Assembly: GCA_031082425.1 (NCBI GenBank)
Contig: JAVHLB010000005.1
Location: 32,001-96,000, forward strand
Reading direction: 5' to 3'
DNA length: 64,000 nt
From: Candidatus Edwardsbacteria bacterium
GTDB taxonomy: Bacteria; Edwardsbacteria; AC1; EtOH8
Below, one piece after another: positions 1 through 6,957 of this stretch. The position numbers were made by a program, and so were the translations under genes. The stretch's first letter is position 1. The number at the start of each line of letters is the position of its first letter. The notes beneath the pieces were generated by a model, which ran no database searches, was not told the DNA's origin, and worked only from the letters and a program-made list of their open reading frames with translations.

Positions 1-171
1 GCCGAAAAACAGCATTACGAACAGCAGGCAAAAAAGTTGTCCTCGGTAGGTGGATTGTTGGGCGGTATTACTGCCGCCATTGATGCCGCCAAGGACCGCC
101 GCATTGCCGAACTGGAAAATGAATTATCAAAATTTAAAACCCATCCGGAGGTATCCGATGCCAAAGGTTAA
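1..171 (+). CDS. C-terminal end of an unidentified phage protein
   Basis: The reading frame is open from the window edge and ends at TAA 169-171, so only the last 56 residues are visible. They are hydrophilic and alanine/lysine/glutamate-rich, with a short glycine-rich stretch (VGGLLGGI) followed by a heptad-like segment (DRRIAELENELSKF) that could form a coiled coil. The gene overlaps the next one by 14 nt, as expected for tightly packed phage genes. I do not recognise a family; the start lies outside the window. Confidence 0.6.
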   Translation, partial: AEKQHYEQQAKKLSSVGGLLGGITAAIDAAKDRRIAELENELSKFKTHPEVSDAKG

Positions 172-397
172 ATATTTCAGCTCCGGTGAATTCTTTTATG
201 CTCCCAAAGGGACTTTCTTAAAATCCGATCTTCACGGTCCCGGGGAAAAACCATCGCTTACCATCGACGACCTTCAAGAGCTCACCGGTGTGAAAGAACG
301 CTCCAGATTCCGATGGCACGGATGGCTGGGATTTTTCCCCAAGCCCCGCCGTAAAAAATGGTACCACAAAAAAAGGAGAAATCATGCCGGTACTTAA
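158..397 (+). CDS. Small hypothetical phage protein (79 aa)
   Basis: I chose the ATG at 158 because a GGAGG lies 6 nt upstream (147-151) and it overlaps the preceding stop; an upstream start at 50 would read through the previous gene. The protein is basic, with a lysine/arginine-rich tail (KPRRKKWYHKKRR). The middle part (LTIDDLQELTGVKERSRFRW) looks like a short helical DNA-binding type segment, which is only suggestive. No family is recognised. It is followed closely by the next + strand gene with overlapping ends. Confidence 0.6.
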   Translation: MPKVKYFSSGEFFYAPKGTFLKSDLHGPGEKPSLTIDDLQELTGVKERSRFRWHGWLGFFPKPRRKKWYHKKRRNHAGT

Positions 398-596
398 TAC
401 CGAACTGTCTCCAGAACAGGTCAAAAGAATGCTGCAGCACGACCGCCGCCTCAAACTTATAAACCTTTCCAGTCTTCATTTCTGCATCGCCAAACTTGTT
501 GTATCAGGTAAAATATCCGGCGCCATAAAATATATTAAACCAAGCAAGAAAGACTACAAGAGCGCTTCCGGCAAACGGTCGGAAGAAGATAAATAA
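384..596 (+). CDS. Small hypothetical phage protein (70 aa)
   Basis: A clear AAAGGAGAA ribosome-binding site precedes the ATG at 384, and the gene overlaps the end of the previous one by 14 nt. The protein is short, basic and has a polar lysine/serine-rich C-terminus. No motif that would assign a function is visible. It sits in the rightward accessory cluster of the phage. Confidence 0.6.
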   Translation: MPVLNTELSPEQVKRMLQHDRRLKLINLSSLHFCIAKLVVSGKISGAIKYIKPSKKDYKSASGKRSEEDK

Positions 597-617
597 CCAA
601 AAAAAGGAGCTCCACAA

Positions 618-1058
618 ATGAAACGCCTTAACCTAATCATCGCATTGGCTGTAATAACCGCTCTGTTTTCGGCCTGCAGCCAGACCGATCCGGTGGCCCC
701 GGTCGTGCCGGTCGGTACCAACGCTTACATCACCGATCTGTCCCCTTCCCTGGCCTGGGTAGATCTGTCAGCCAACACCGTAAGCCTGGCCATATCCCGC
801 ACCGATCACGGCACCGTTGTCGGAGACACTATCAGCCTTACTGTTACAGCCTACAAAATAACATCCGATAGCACCGGGACATTTATTAACACCGCCGTCT
901 GGCCCTACCGTTCCGGAGACTGGACCTGGTCCATTCCCGACACCCTGGACGTTTACAAGAATTCCGACCGCTTGCTCATCAGCGCCACCTGGTGGAACAG
1001 CGGCTGGCCCAAGCAGACCGTTGACCTTTCCACCGATGTCCGCGTCGGCTTAAAGTAA
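618..1058 (+). CDS. Small secreted lipoprotein (146 aa) in the phage early cluster
   Basis: The N-terminus is a lipoprotein signal: a basic start, a hydrophobic core and the lipobox-like LFSAC with Cys at about residue 20. The mature part starts with a proline/valine-rich linker and is rich in Thr, Ser and Trp, suggesting a small beta domain. An AAAAAGGAG site lies about 10 nt upstream. Phage-encoded lipoproteins often act as surface morons, for example in superinfection exclusion, but nothing here proves that role. It resembles in design, not in alignable sequence, the lipoprotein at 25,937-26,446. Function is unknown. Confidence 0.7.
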   Translation: MKRLNLIIALAVITALFSACSQTDPVAPVVPVGTNAYITDLSPSLAWVDLSANTVSLAISRTDHGTVVGDTISLTVTAYKITSDSTGTFINTAVWPYRSGDWTWSIPDTLDVYKNSDRLLISATWWNSGWPKQTVDLSTDVRVGLK

Positions 1059-1128
1059 ATAACTCATTCATGCGGGGACCGGCTCGCCCCGGTCTCCGCT
1101 TCGGAGCAAACTCAAAATTACTACGGCA

Positions 1129-1410
1129 ATGCTTAAAAACCTGCTGACCAGAATATCACGCCTCTTCGCTAAAATACCCCTCTCCTTTCGGGGGAGGGAC
1201 CGGGGTGGGGTCTCTGATTCCGTCCACGTGGTCCCGGACACCCTGCCCTTCAACCACCTCCTGCTGTTCAATAACGAAGAGTTGGTCAAAGAATTGTCCT
1301 ACCGCAGAAACGTCGATTGTTACCAGGTCCCGCAAAATTCAGTTATAACCCTGCCCGGCGTTGTATACAAATGCGATACCCCCGTCAAGGTGATAATCAG
1401 CCACGATTAA
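1129..1410 (+). CDS. Hypothetical protein (93 aa) carrying an in-frame repeat element
   Basis: The ORF starts at ATG 1129 without an obvious ribosome-binding site and ends just before the resolvase gene. Residues about 16-28 are encoded by a copy of the GC-rich palindromic repeat (1177-1214), giving a proline/glycine/arginine-rich peptide. The rest, with stretches such as HLLLFNNEELVKELSYRR, looks like an ordinary small protein. The lack of a good start signal makes its reality uncertain. It may be a real gene whose 5' part was remodelled by the element. Confidence 0.4.
   Translation: MLKNLLTRISRLFAKIPLSFRGRDRGGVSDSVHVVPDTLPFNHLLLFNNEELVKELSYRRNVDCYQVPQNSVITLPGVVYKCDTPVKVIISHD
1177..1214 (+). 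repeat. GC-rich palindromic dispersed repeat, copy 1 (forward)
   Basis: The unit is CCCCTCTCC, a short loop, GGGGGAGGG, then a G-rich tail ending GGGGTGGGGTC. The first two arms form a hairpin. It lies inside the reading frame of the 93-aa protein. Confidence 0.85.
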
Positions 1411-1427
1411 AACAAAGGAGCTCCACC

Positions 1428-1985
1428 ATGTACATCCTTTCCGTCGATCCCAGTATCGATCCCAATAAATTCGGCTTCGCAGCCTTTCGTTCTCCCTCTC
1501 CCACCGGGGGAGGGGCAGGGGTGGGGTCGCTCCCCACCGGGGCTGGGGTGGGTCTTCAATACGGCACCTGCAAAACCTACGAAACCGGAACTATCGGCGT
1601 CTTCGAGCGCCTTGGCCAGATATACAACTTTAGCCATGAGATCCCCGCTCCCGACTACATCGTCATCGACTACCCTTCCATGTCCAACTACAGCCGGTCT
1701 AGCCGGGGCCATAAACAGCTCAACGGGGCCGCTCTGGCCCTCAACCATCAGGCTATCGGCGCCTTCCTGGCCGGGATAAACCTGCCGGAAGAGAAGATCC
1801 TCAAATGGAACTCCGCCGTCCATCCCGTTAACAAAAAACTCGTCAAGTTATCAATGATCTCCAAGTACGGCCTTCCTCCCAAGACCTCGGACCATATCAC
1901 CGATGCCATCTACCGGGGCGAGTGGCTGGCCGACATGCTCCAGCGCTTCGACTTCAAACAACTTCAAATCAACGAAGGAATATAA
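1428..1985 (+). CDS. RuvC/RNase H-fold Holliday-junction resolvase-like protein
   Basis: The 185-aa protein opens with a beta strand ending in an acidic residue (ILSVDPS, Asp7), has a second acidic strand (DYIVIDYPS, around residues 77-85) and ends with SDHITDAIY, the C-terminal Asp/His pair typical of RuvC-like metal sites. Such phage enzymes cleave branched DNA intermediates during recombination and before packaging. The ATG at 1428 has AAAGGAG upstream. Residues about 22-42 are an insertion encoded by a GC-rich repeat, falling between the first and second predicted beta strands (a loop position), so the fold may survive. The family assignment rests on motifs only. Confidence 0.7.
   Translation: MYILSVDPSIDPNKFGFAAFRSPSPTGGGAGVGSLPTGAGVGLQYGTCKTYETGTIGVFERLGQIYNFSHEIPAPDYIVIDYPSMSNYSRSSRGHKQLNGAALALNHQAIGAFLAGINLPEEKILKWNSAVHPVNKKLVKLSMISKYGLPPKTSDHITDAIYRGEWLADMLQRFDFKQLQINEGI
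1494..1553 (+). repeat. GC-rich palindromic dispersed repeat, copy 2 (forward, with partial second unit)
   Basis: CCCTCTCC/GGGGGAGGGG hairpin followed by GCAGGGGTGGGGTC and then a degenerate second tail. It is entirely inside the resolvase-like gene and keeps the frame, encoding PSPTGGGAGVGS-type residues. Confidence 0.85.
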
Positions 1986-2004
1986 TTTTAATCAGGAGGT
2001 TGCC

Positions 2005-2403
2005 ATGGCACTTACCGAAAATCTGGTGAACCAAGCACTGGGCGTAAAAAGCCTTAAGATGGCCTGCAAGACGGCCTTCAATCTCAAGAATGGGTTGAAT
2101 GCCACAAAATCACACCAGGCGGATCTCTACCGGGCCGTTGTGGAGCTGGGGAAACCCTGGCCCAAGGGCTGGAAGATCCCCAAAATACCAAAACAGGGCG
2201 TATGCCCGATGACCAAGTCCGTAGGCTTGCATCCGACGCTAAACGATCTGCCGTCCAGCTTGCATCTTTTCTGCCCCGGCTGCGGAGCCATGATCACCTA
2301 CACCGAGCCCAAGGCCACTGTTCACTGCCTAAAGTGCGGCCGCAACGTCAGCTACCGGGTGGTGGTAAGGCGCATGATCGAGATCACCACCACGGATAAT
2401 TAA
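2005..2403 (+). CDS. Zinc-ribbon phage protein (132 aa)
   Basis: ATG 2005 is preceded by CAGGAGGT. The C-terminal third has two Cys pairs, CPGC and CLKC (about residues 91-116), separated by about 20 residues, the pattern of a zinc ribbon. The N-terminal part is helical and basic. Zinc ribbons of this kind usually bind nucleic acid or act as structural modules; the exact role is unknown. It follows the resolvase gene by 19 nt and is probably co-transcribed with it. Confidence 0.65.
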   Translation: MALTENLVNQALGVKSLKMACKTAFNLKNGLNATKSHQADLYRAVVELGKPWPKGWKIPKIPKQGVCPMTKSVGLHPTLNDLPSSLHLFCPGCGAMITYTEPKATVHCLKCGRNVSYRVVVRRMIEITTTDN

Positions 2404-2418
2404 TAATAAGGAGCCGCC

Positions 2419-2901
2419 ATGCCAGATAACATCTCCGGCCGTGGTCCCAAAAAACAACGCTTCGGCTACCGCCGATCCGAAAAGCTCCGGCCCGGCAAGC
2501 GCCAGCTGGAGGCCCTTATGACCAATGGCAGCATCGAGGCCATCCGCGAGAACACTCTGGGGCTTCAGGAGGCCATGCAGGAGCGCCAGGCCATAGAGCT
2601 CATGCACCGCGTGCTGGACACCCTCCAAAAGCAATACCGTCGGATCTACTGCGCCCAGTGCCCGGCCGAAAAAAAGAACAACTGCGACGGTCACCAATGC
2701 CGGGTGGCGGTCGAGATCCTGCCCTACAAGGTTACCGTTAACCGGCACTGGCGGCCCATTCCGGCCCCGGGCCATCCCCTGCCCTGCCAACTATCTCCCT
2801 CTCCCACAGGGGGAGGAAGGCGAAGCCGGGAGGGGTCTCTCTCTGCAGGGGCAGGGGTGGGGTCTCTTACTAAGGGTCGGGGTGAGGTCAAACAGCCATG
2901 A
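2419..2901 (+). CDS. Hypothetical phage protein (160 aa) with repeat-derived C-terminus
   Basis: The ATG at 2419 follows an AAGGAGCCGCC site. Residues 1 to about 120 form a basic, helical protein with a small Cys cluster (CAQCPAEKKNNCDGHQC) that may bind a metal. The last about 33 residues are encoded by tandem pieces of the GC-rich repeat (2796-2889) and are rich in Pro, Gly, Ser and Arg; the stop codon follows directly. The original C-terminus was probably replaced or extended by the repeats. The stop overlaps the next start (ATGA). No family is recognised. Confidence 0.6.
   Translation: MPDNISGRGPKKQRFGYRRSEKLRPGKRQLEALMTNGSIEAIRENTLGLQEAMQERQAIELMHRVLDTLQKQYRRIYCAQCPAEKKNNCDGHQCRVAVEILPYKVTVNRHWRPIPAPGHPLPCQLSPSPTGGGRRSREGSLSAGAGVGSLTKGRGEVKQP
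2796..2889 (+). repeat. GC-rich palindromic dispersed repeat, cluster 3 (forward)
   Basis: A hairpin unit (CCCTCTCCC/GGGGGAGG) is followed by three tail-like pieces ending AGGGGTCTC, GGGGTGGGGTC and CGGGGTGAGGTC. It encodes the C-terminus of the 160-aa protein. The last tail (GGTGAGG) also lies where the ribosome-binding site of the next gene would be. Confidence 0.85.
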
Positions 2902-3804
2902 AAAAGCCCATCATCATCCTTTCCCTGTTGCTTCTCGGCTGGTCGCTGGCATTCAATATCTGCGATCGCCGGGCCCAGGACGAACACCTGTATCCCAACT
3001 CCAGCGAAATAAACATATTTTCTAAGTGGTACGCAAACCAGGCCGGAAATCCCTGGCAGTACCGGGTATTCAACAACTTTCTGATCCTGTCGCTTCATTC
3101 CCTCCTGCCAAAATACTGCATTCCGCTGGATGTCTTCAAAAAACTCCAGGTGATGCTTCTAATCCTGCTGGTCTATTATTATCTTTCTGCCCTGACTGGC
3201 GCCGAAGCTTACGGCCTCACCCTGCTGTTCGGATTCGTATTGTTCGCCGCTTCCATCCGTTCCAATCTGGCCTTCGATACTTACTGGGATCTGGCTTTCT
3301 ATCTGGTCGGGTTTATCCTGCTTCAAAAGGGCCGATTCTGGTATCTGGTCCCGCTGACCTTCCTGGGAGCGCTAAACCGGGAGACCTATCTTTTCTTTGT
3401 GCTGGCCGTCGGGTTATTGTCGTTCAGGCATTCCCGGCTTCGGGCTCCGGCCCTGGCCTCGGCCGCGGTCTTCGGAGCGGTATATTTCCTTCTGCGGCAT
3501 ATTTCTCCCGACCAGCAGGCCAATGTCGGATATATGGGCATTTCATACGGCTGGCAGATGTTCAAAAGCAATTTCCGACCCAGCGGTCTTTTCTTTTCTA
3601 TGCACCTACTCGCTGTTTGCCTGGCCGGCGTTAAAGCTTTTCTGGCATGAGCGCCCTCAGCCCCATTTCACCTTGGCCCTGGTAATCATCCCGGCCTTTG
3701 TGGCGGCATACCTCTGGTTCGGCAACGTCGATGAGACCCGCCTGCTCCTGGTCCCCTTCACCATTTACGTGCTCCCATTTATTACACTAAGATCCGACCT
3801 TTGA
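2898..3804 (+). pseudogene. Polytopic membrane protein gene split by a frameshift
   Basis: The first frame (2898-3650) encodes a hydrophobic protein with about six membrane segments and the motif GALNRET, seen in some bacterial membrane proteins of sugar-transfer type. It ends abnormally after residue 250. A second frame continues the homologous-looking sequence from about 3598 to 3804, with two more membrane segments (LALVIIPAFVAAYLWF, LLLVPFTIYVLPF) separated by NVDETR. The switch is +1, near the T-rich run CTTTTCTTTTC at 3588-3598. This may be a real mutation, a sequencing error or, less likely, programmed shifting. Such a host-type gene is unusual in a phage cluster. Confidence 0.6.
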
Positions 3805-3846
3805 TCATTTTGCCTTTTGCAATTTACATTTTAAAATTTTAAATAA
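3804..3846 (+). repeat. AT-rich dispersed repeat (family B)
   Basis: The stretch TTTTGCCTTTTGCAATTT with an AT-rich continuation fills the gap before the Gp37/Gp68 gene. Closely similar text (TTTTGCAATTTG plus TTGCCTTTTG) appears at 16,683-16,720 and 17,684-17,721 inside the giant late gene, so this is a dispersed sequence and not a local AT-rich accident. Confidence 0.6.
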
Positions 3847-3859
3847 TTACAGGTCTCCC

Positions 3860-4672
3860 ATGAAAAACAAGCCTTCCCTCTGGTGGAATCTGTCCATCAA
3901 TCCCTGGTTCGGCTGCAGCTCCTGCAGCCCGGGGTGCATTCACTGCTGGGCCGCCGCCAGCTTCTGGGACGAAAAGGCAGACCGTCCCCTCCCCGGCCGG
4001 GAGGACCTGGTCTGCCGGGATCCCAGGTTCCGCAACATCCGGTGGACCGGCCAGATCCAGCTTAACCCAAACTACGACCGCCAGCTGGCCCAGCTTCACT
4101 GCCTCCCCTCCGGCTCCCGGGTGGCGGTGGAATTCATGGGCGACCTGTTTTACGATCATCCGCTTTGCCAGGACCGCCGGGACCATGTCCTCCAGCTGGC
4201 CCAGCTTCACCCGGACCTGGTATTCATCCTCACCACCAAACGGGTCCACCGGATAAAGGACATCTGGCCGGGCTTATTTTACGACCTCAAGCACCGGCAT
4301 CCCAATATCTGGCTGTTGGCCAGCGTTTCCAATCAAAAGGAGCTTATCAATGCCGCCTGCGCCCTCTCCCATATTAAGGCCGCCGTGGTGGGCATATCGG
4401 CCGAGCCTCTCCTGGAGGCCCTGTATCTCAGGGAGTTCATCTCCGGGCTGGACTGGGTCATTCTCGGAGCCGAGCGCTGCCGACCGTTCAAGCTGGCCCG
4501 AAGGTTCTACGATCGCTGGGCCTTCCAGATTATGGAGGACTGCCTGGCCGCCGGCAAGCCGCTGTTTTATAAATATGGCCAGGACGAGACCGGACGCTTC
4601 TGCGAGGCTCCGGTGATAAACGGCCGCTTCTGGCTGCAATATCCAATAATAACCCCGCAAGGCGGAGAATAG
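3860..4672 (+). CDS. Phage Gp37/Gp68 family protein (DUF5131)
   Basis: The 270-aa protein has the family's N-terminal cysteine signature, NPWFGCSSCSPGCIHCWA (residues 14-31). The later landmarks follow in order: VEFMGDLF, ILTTKRVHRI, NIWLLASVSNQ, SAEPLLEAL, LDWVILGAE and FYKYGQ, each matching the usual spacing. The length is typical. Members occur in phages and mobile elements, often near three-Cys-motif partners or DNA-modification genes. They are suspected radical-SAM-like enzymes, but the reaction is not established. No partner TcmP gene is visible nearby. The gene stands between an AT-rich repeat and a run of small phage genes. Confidence 0.85.
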   Translation: MKNKPSLWWNLSINPWFGCSSCSPGCIHCWAAASFWDEKADRPLPGREDLVCRDPRFRNIRWTGQIQLNPNYDRQLAQLHCLPSGSRVAVEFMGDLFYDHPLCQDRRDHVLQLAQLHPDLVFILTTKRVHRIKDIWPGLFYDLKHRHPNIWLLASVSNQKELINAACALSHIKAAVVGISAEPLLEALYLREFISGLDWVILGAERCRPFKLARRFYDRWAFQIMEDCLAAGKPLFYKYGQDETGRFCEAPVINGRFWLQYPIITPQGGE

Positions 4673-4688
4673 GAAATAAACCGACGTC

Positions 4689-4994
4689 ATGTTAAACCAT
4701 ATAAAATATCTCTGGGACCGGTATATCACAAACAAGCCACGGATCCCCCGTCGGCCGCTCACACGTCCCCAATTCCAAAAATTTCACAAAGAAAAAATGG
4801 CGACATCTCGCCCAGCCGATCCCCGCGCCGTTCTCATCGCCTTGGCCGACAAGTTGGAAGCTCGGGGCCAGTGCCAGACTTTGTCAATAGACCCAATCAC
4901 CTACGCCGAAATAAGAAAGATAGAGATAAACGGCGGCATAACCATTCCGGTGCTGGGCCCAGCCAGGATTATAATCGTAAAGGAGGCTCAATGA
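4689..4994 (+). CDS. Hypothetical phage protein (101 aa)
   Basis: A basic N-terminus (KPRIPRRPLTRPQFQKFHKEK) is followed by a small alpha/beta region ending in VLGPARIIIVKEAQ. The stop codon overlaps the next ATG (ATGA at 4991-4994), so the two genes are probably translationally coupled. The start at 4689 lacks a strong ribosome-binding site. No recognisable domain. Confidence 0.55.
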   Translation: MLNHIKYLWDRYITNKPRIPRRPLTRPQFQKFHKEKMATSRPADPRAVLIALADKLEARGQCQTLSIDPITYAEIRKIEINGGITIPVLGPARIIIVKEAQ

Positions 4995-5551
4995 AATACA
5001 TTATCTTTCTTGCCCTGATCGCCTTCGCCGGCGGCTGGTTATATCTCTGGCGGTTTGCCTGGCCCGGCCTGGCCAGGCGGGAAACTATGGCCGGTGATAT
5101 GCTAAGGTCCCTGGCCGGCGGGCTGGTGATTGTAGTGCTGACTGTTGGCTGGGGGATGCTCATGGCCCACGGCTGCGAAAAGCAGTATGCAGCGATGGAC
5201 GATATCGCCGCCGAGATATCCCCGCAAACGCTGAACACCGAAGCCATCGGCAATGTCCGGGCGGTATGCACCTATTACTCATGGCCGGAGCATGGGCGGC
5301 AAACCGCCAATGGGGAAATCTACGATAGCCTTTCCTTCACCTGCGCCAGCCTTGAGAAAATACCCTTTGGGACACGGCTGTGCTTTGTCAACCCAGACAA
5401 CGGGCGGCAGGTGGTATGCCGCATCAATGACAGGATGCCGTCGAAATACTGGGACACGGACAGGCGGTTTGATTTGTCAAGGGCTGCGGCTGACAGCCTG
5501 GGGATAATACAGGACGGGAAAAAAGAATTGATAATCATTAAGGAGGAATAG
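4991..5551 (+). CDS. Membrane-anchored RlpA-like double-psi beta-barrel protein
   Basis: I chose ATG 4991 because of AAAGGAGG just upstream and the ATGA overlap. Two hydrophobic segments (about residues 3-20 and 44-62) anchor the 186-aa protein. The rest is an RlpA-like domain with YSWPEHGRQTANGEIY, the short stretch FGTRLCFVNPDNGRQVVC and RINDRMPSKYWDTDRRFDLS, ending in the usual AA-D-SLG helix. RlpA proteins are septal lytic transglycosylases acting on denuded peptidoglycan; phage versions may help cell-wall passage or lysis. The gene is far from the late lysis genes, so an early role in wall remodelling is possible. Confidence 0.75.
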   Translation: MKYIIFLALIAFAGGWLYLWRFAWPGLARRETMAGDMLRSLAGGLVIVVLTVGWGMLMAHGCEKQYAAMDDIAAEISPQTLNTEAIGNVRAVCTYYSWPEHGRQTANGEIYDSLSFTCASLEKIPFGTRLCFVNPDNGRQVVCRINDRMPSKYWDTDRRFDLSRAAADSLGIIQDGKKELIIIKEE

Positions 5552-5552
5552 C

Positions 5553-5771
5553 ATGTCGGACGTTACTTGCCCCTATTGCGGCCAAGATGTCGAAATAAAC
5601 CACGATGACGGCTATGGCTACGCAGAAGCGGTGGAATACATACCGGGCAATATGCCGTGTGGCGAATGTAGGCATGTAGGAGGGGATAGATGTACTTATT
5701 GTATACGAATAAATAAACCAACTGATTATTACGAACGAAAGCAAGCCCTCGGCAAGGAGGGCGGGAGATGA
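5553..5771 (+). CDS. Small Cys-rich, probably zinc-binding protein (72 aa)
   Basis: It starts one base after the preceding stop with AAGGAGG upstream. Cys pairs occur in CPYCG (residues 6-10) and in CGECRHVGGDRCTYC (about 36-50), giving six cysteines suited to one or two zinc sites. The intervening segment is acidic. Phage zinc-finger micro-proteins are common, and function cannot be assigned. The end overlaps the next gene by 4 nt. Confidence 0.6.
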   Translation: MSDVTCPYCGQDVEINHDDGYGYAEAVEYIPGNMPCGECRHVGGDRCTYCIRINKPTDYYERKQALGKEGGR

Positions 5772-6007
5772 AGATTGCAGAGATTAAAAAGAAACTGCTT
5801 GAATGGCACGACTTCTTCGGCGGGGACCTGCTGTGGGAGGATGAAATAAAACGGGCAAAAACAAAAGTAGAATTAGGCCAAATTTTAGAACGCCATAGAA
5901 TGCACATGGAAGATATGCTTAGCGACGCCAAAAGCCACCTTGATTCCTTTAAGGAAGAGATTGGATTAAATCAATTCGCAGGGGAGAAGGGGAAGAAATG
6001 TCAATAA
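5768..6007 (+). CDS. Small helical hypothetical protein (79 aa)
   Basis: ATG 5768 overlaps the preceding stop and has GGAGGGCGGGAG upstream. The product is strongly charged and helical (EIKRAKTKVELGQILERHRMH), probably a coiled coil. The end overlaps the following gene by 10 nt. No family recognised. Confidence 0.55.
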   Translation: MKIAEIKKKLLEWHDFFGGDLLWEDEIKRAKTKVELGQILERHRMHMEDMLSDAKSHLDSFKEEIGLNQFAGEKGKKCQ

Positions 6008-6291
6008 ATAATGAACAAGAATATTGGCAGATGCGGTCAAGCCAAGAGCAGTTCCATCAAGAATTGCAACACCGAGAACAAATGAATATCGCCGTCGCTA
6101 CGCTGGACTTAATAAACGTTAAAATGCTTCAGCCAAAAATATATATTGACGGAGACATGTGGTGTGTGCTTTACGGCGAAAATTTGCAGGACGGGATAGC
6201 AGGTTTTGGCAAAACACCGTTTTATGCAATATCCGATTTTAACACGGCCCTTAATAAACCAGTAAAGGAGACCCCATGCGACAAACAATAA
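5998..6291 (+). CDS. Hypothetical phage protein (97 aa)
   Basis: GGGGAAGAA precedes ATG 5998. The first 30 residues are Gln/Glu-rich and helical. The rest has alternating hydrophobic residues (WCVLYGENLQDGIAGFGKTP) suggesting a small beta sheet, similar in style to small phage proteins that present an IxxFGxTPxxAxxDF motif. The end overlaps the next gene by 16 nt. Function unknown. Confidence 0.55.
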   Translation: MSINNEQEYWQMRSSQEQFHQELQHREQMNIAVATLDLINVKMLQPKIYIDGDMWCVLYGENLQDGIAGFGKTPFYAISDFNTALNKPVKETPCDKQ

Positions 6292-6761
6292 TCCTGATCC
6301 TGGCCCTGGCAACAGTAGCCGGGGCGGAAGAACTAACCAAAACAACCGCCGACTACTGGCATCTAAAAATACCACTGATAAGGCCCAGGACTTATCATAT
6401 TGCCGTAGTCGATTCGGAGAAAATTGTCATCGCACCAGACGATTCTACGGAGCAAATACAAACATACATTTTTCCGACCAAACATCCGCCGCAAGTCCAG
6501 GACTCGGCCTTTTGCGAAAAGATTTCAGAGATCATCACCATCGCCGACATCAAGGCGTATCTGGCGGAGTGTCACAACGACAGCACGGTAGCATATGGTA
6601 TAATTAAATGCCCGCACCAGCATAAAAAAACTGTTGACTGGTGGGATAGATGGGACTGTGTTATGGATGGCAATAGTTGCGTTTGCCATTATGGTAACAT
6701 CGTAATTCATAAACAACCAACCCTCCAGGGCTTTGTGGACTGGTGGGAAAGGAGGAAGTGA
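6276..6761 (+). CDS. Exported hypothetical protein (161 aa)
   Basis: The protein begins with a Sec signal peptide (MRQTIILILALATVAGAEE, cleavage likely after the AGA). The mature part has several Trp residues (DYWHLK, VDWWDRWDC, VDWWERRK) and four Cys near the C-terminus that could form disulfides. AAAGGAG precedes the ATG. An exported protein in the early cluster may act on the envelope of the infected cell, but no family is recognised. Confidence 0.6.
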   Translation: MRQTIILILALATVAGAEELTKTTADYWHLKIPLIRPRTYHIAVVDSEKIVIAPDDSTEQIQTYIFPTKHPPQVQDSAFCEKISEIITIADIKAYLAECHNDSTVAYGIIKCPHQHKKTVDWWDRWDCVMDGNSCVCHYGNIVIHKQPTLQGFVDWWERRK

Positions 6762-6762
6762 A

Positions 6763-6936
6763 ATGGCACAAACATCATACACTATTAACATAAACATGGA
6801 TGAGAAATGTCCCCGGTGCGGCAAGGGTGGAGCCGTTGCGGAGAACAAGGCCGGGCTTTGCTTATCATGCATTAGCAAATTAATGGATCAAGGGGCACCC
6901 GCTACACCACGTAAACAAAAGAAAACTTTAAATTAA
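6763..6936 (+). CDS. Small zinc-ribbon-like protein (57 aa)
   Basis: ATG 6763 follows AAAGGAGGAAGTGAA. CPRCG (residues 14-18) and CLSC (33-36) form a compact four-Cys site. The tail is basic (PRKQKK). It is too short for the usual zinc-finger regulators but has the look of a phage micro-regulator. Function unknown. Confidence 0.55.
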   Translation: MAQTSYTININMDEKCPRCGKGGAVAENKAGLCLSCISKLMDQGAPATPRKQKKTLN

Positions 6937-6957
6937 CCAAAAAAGGAGACACCCCCC

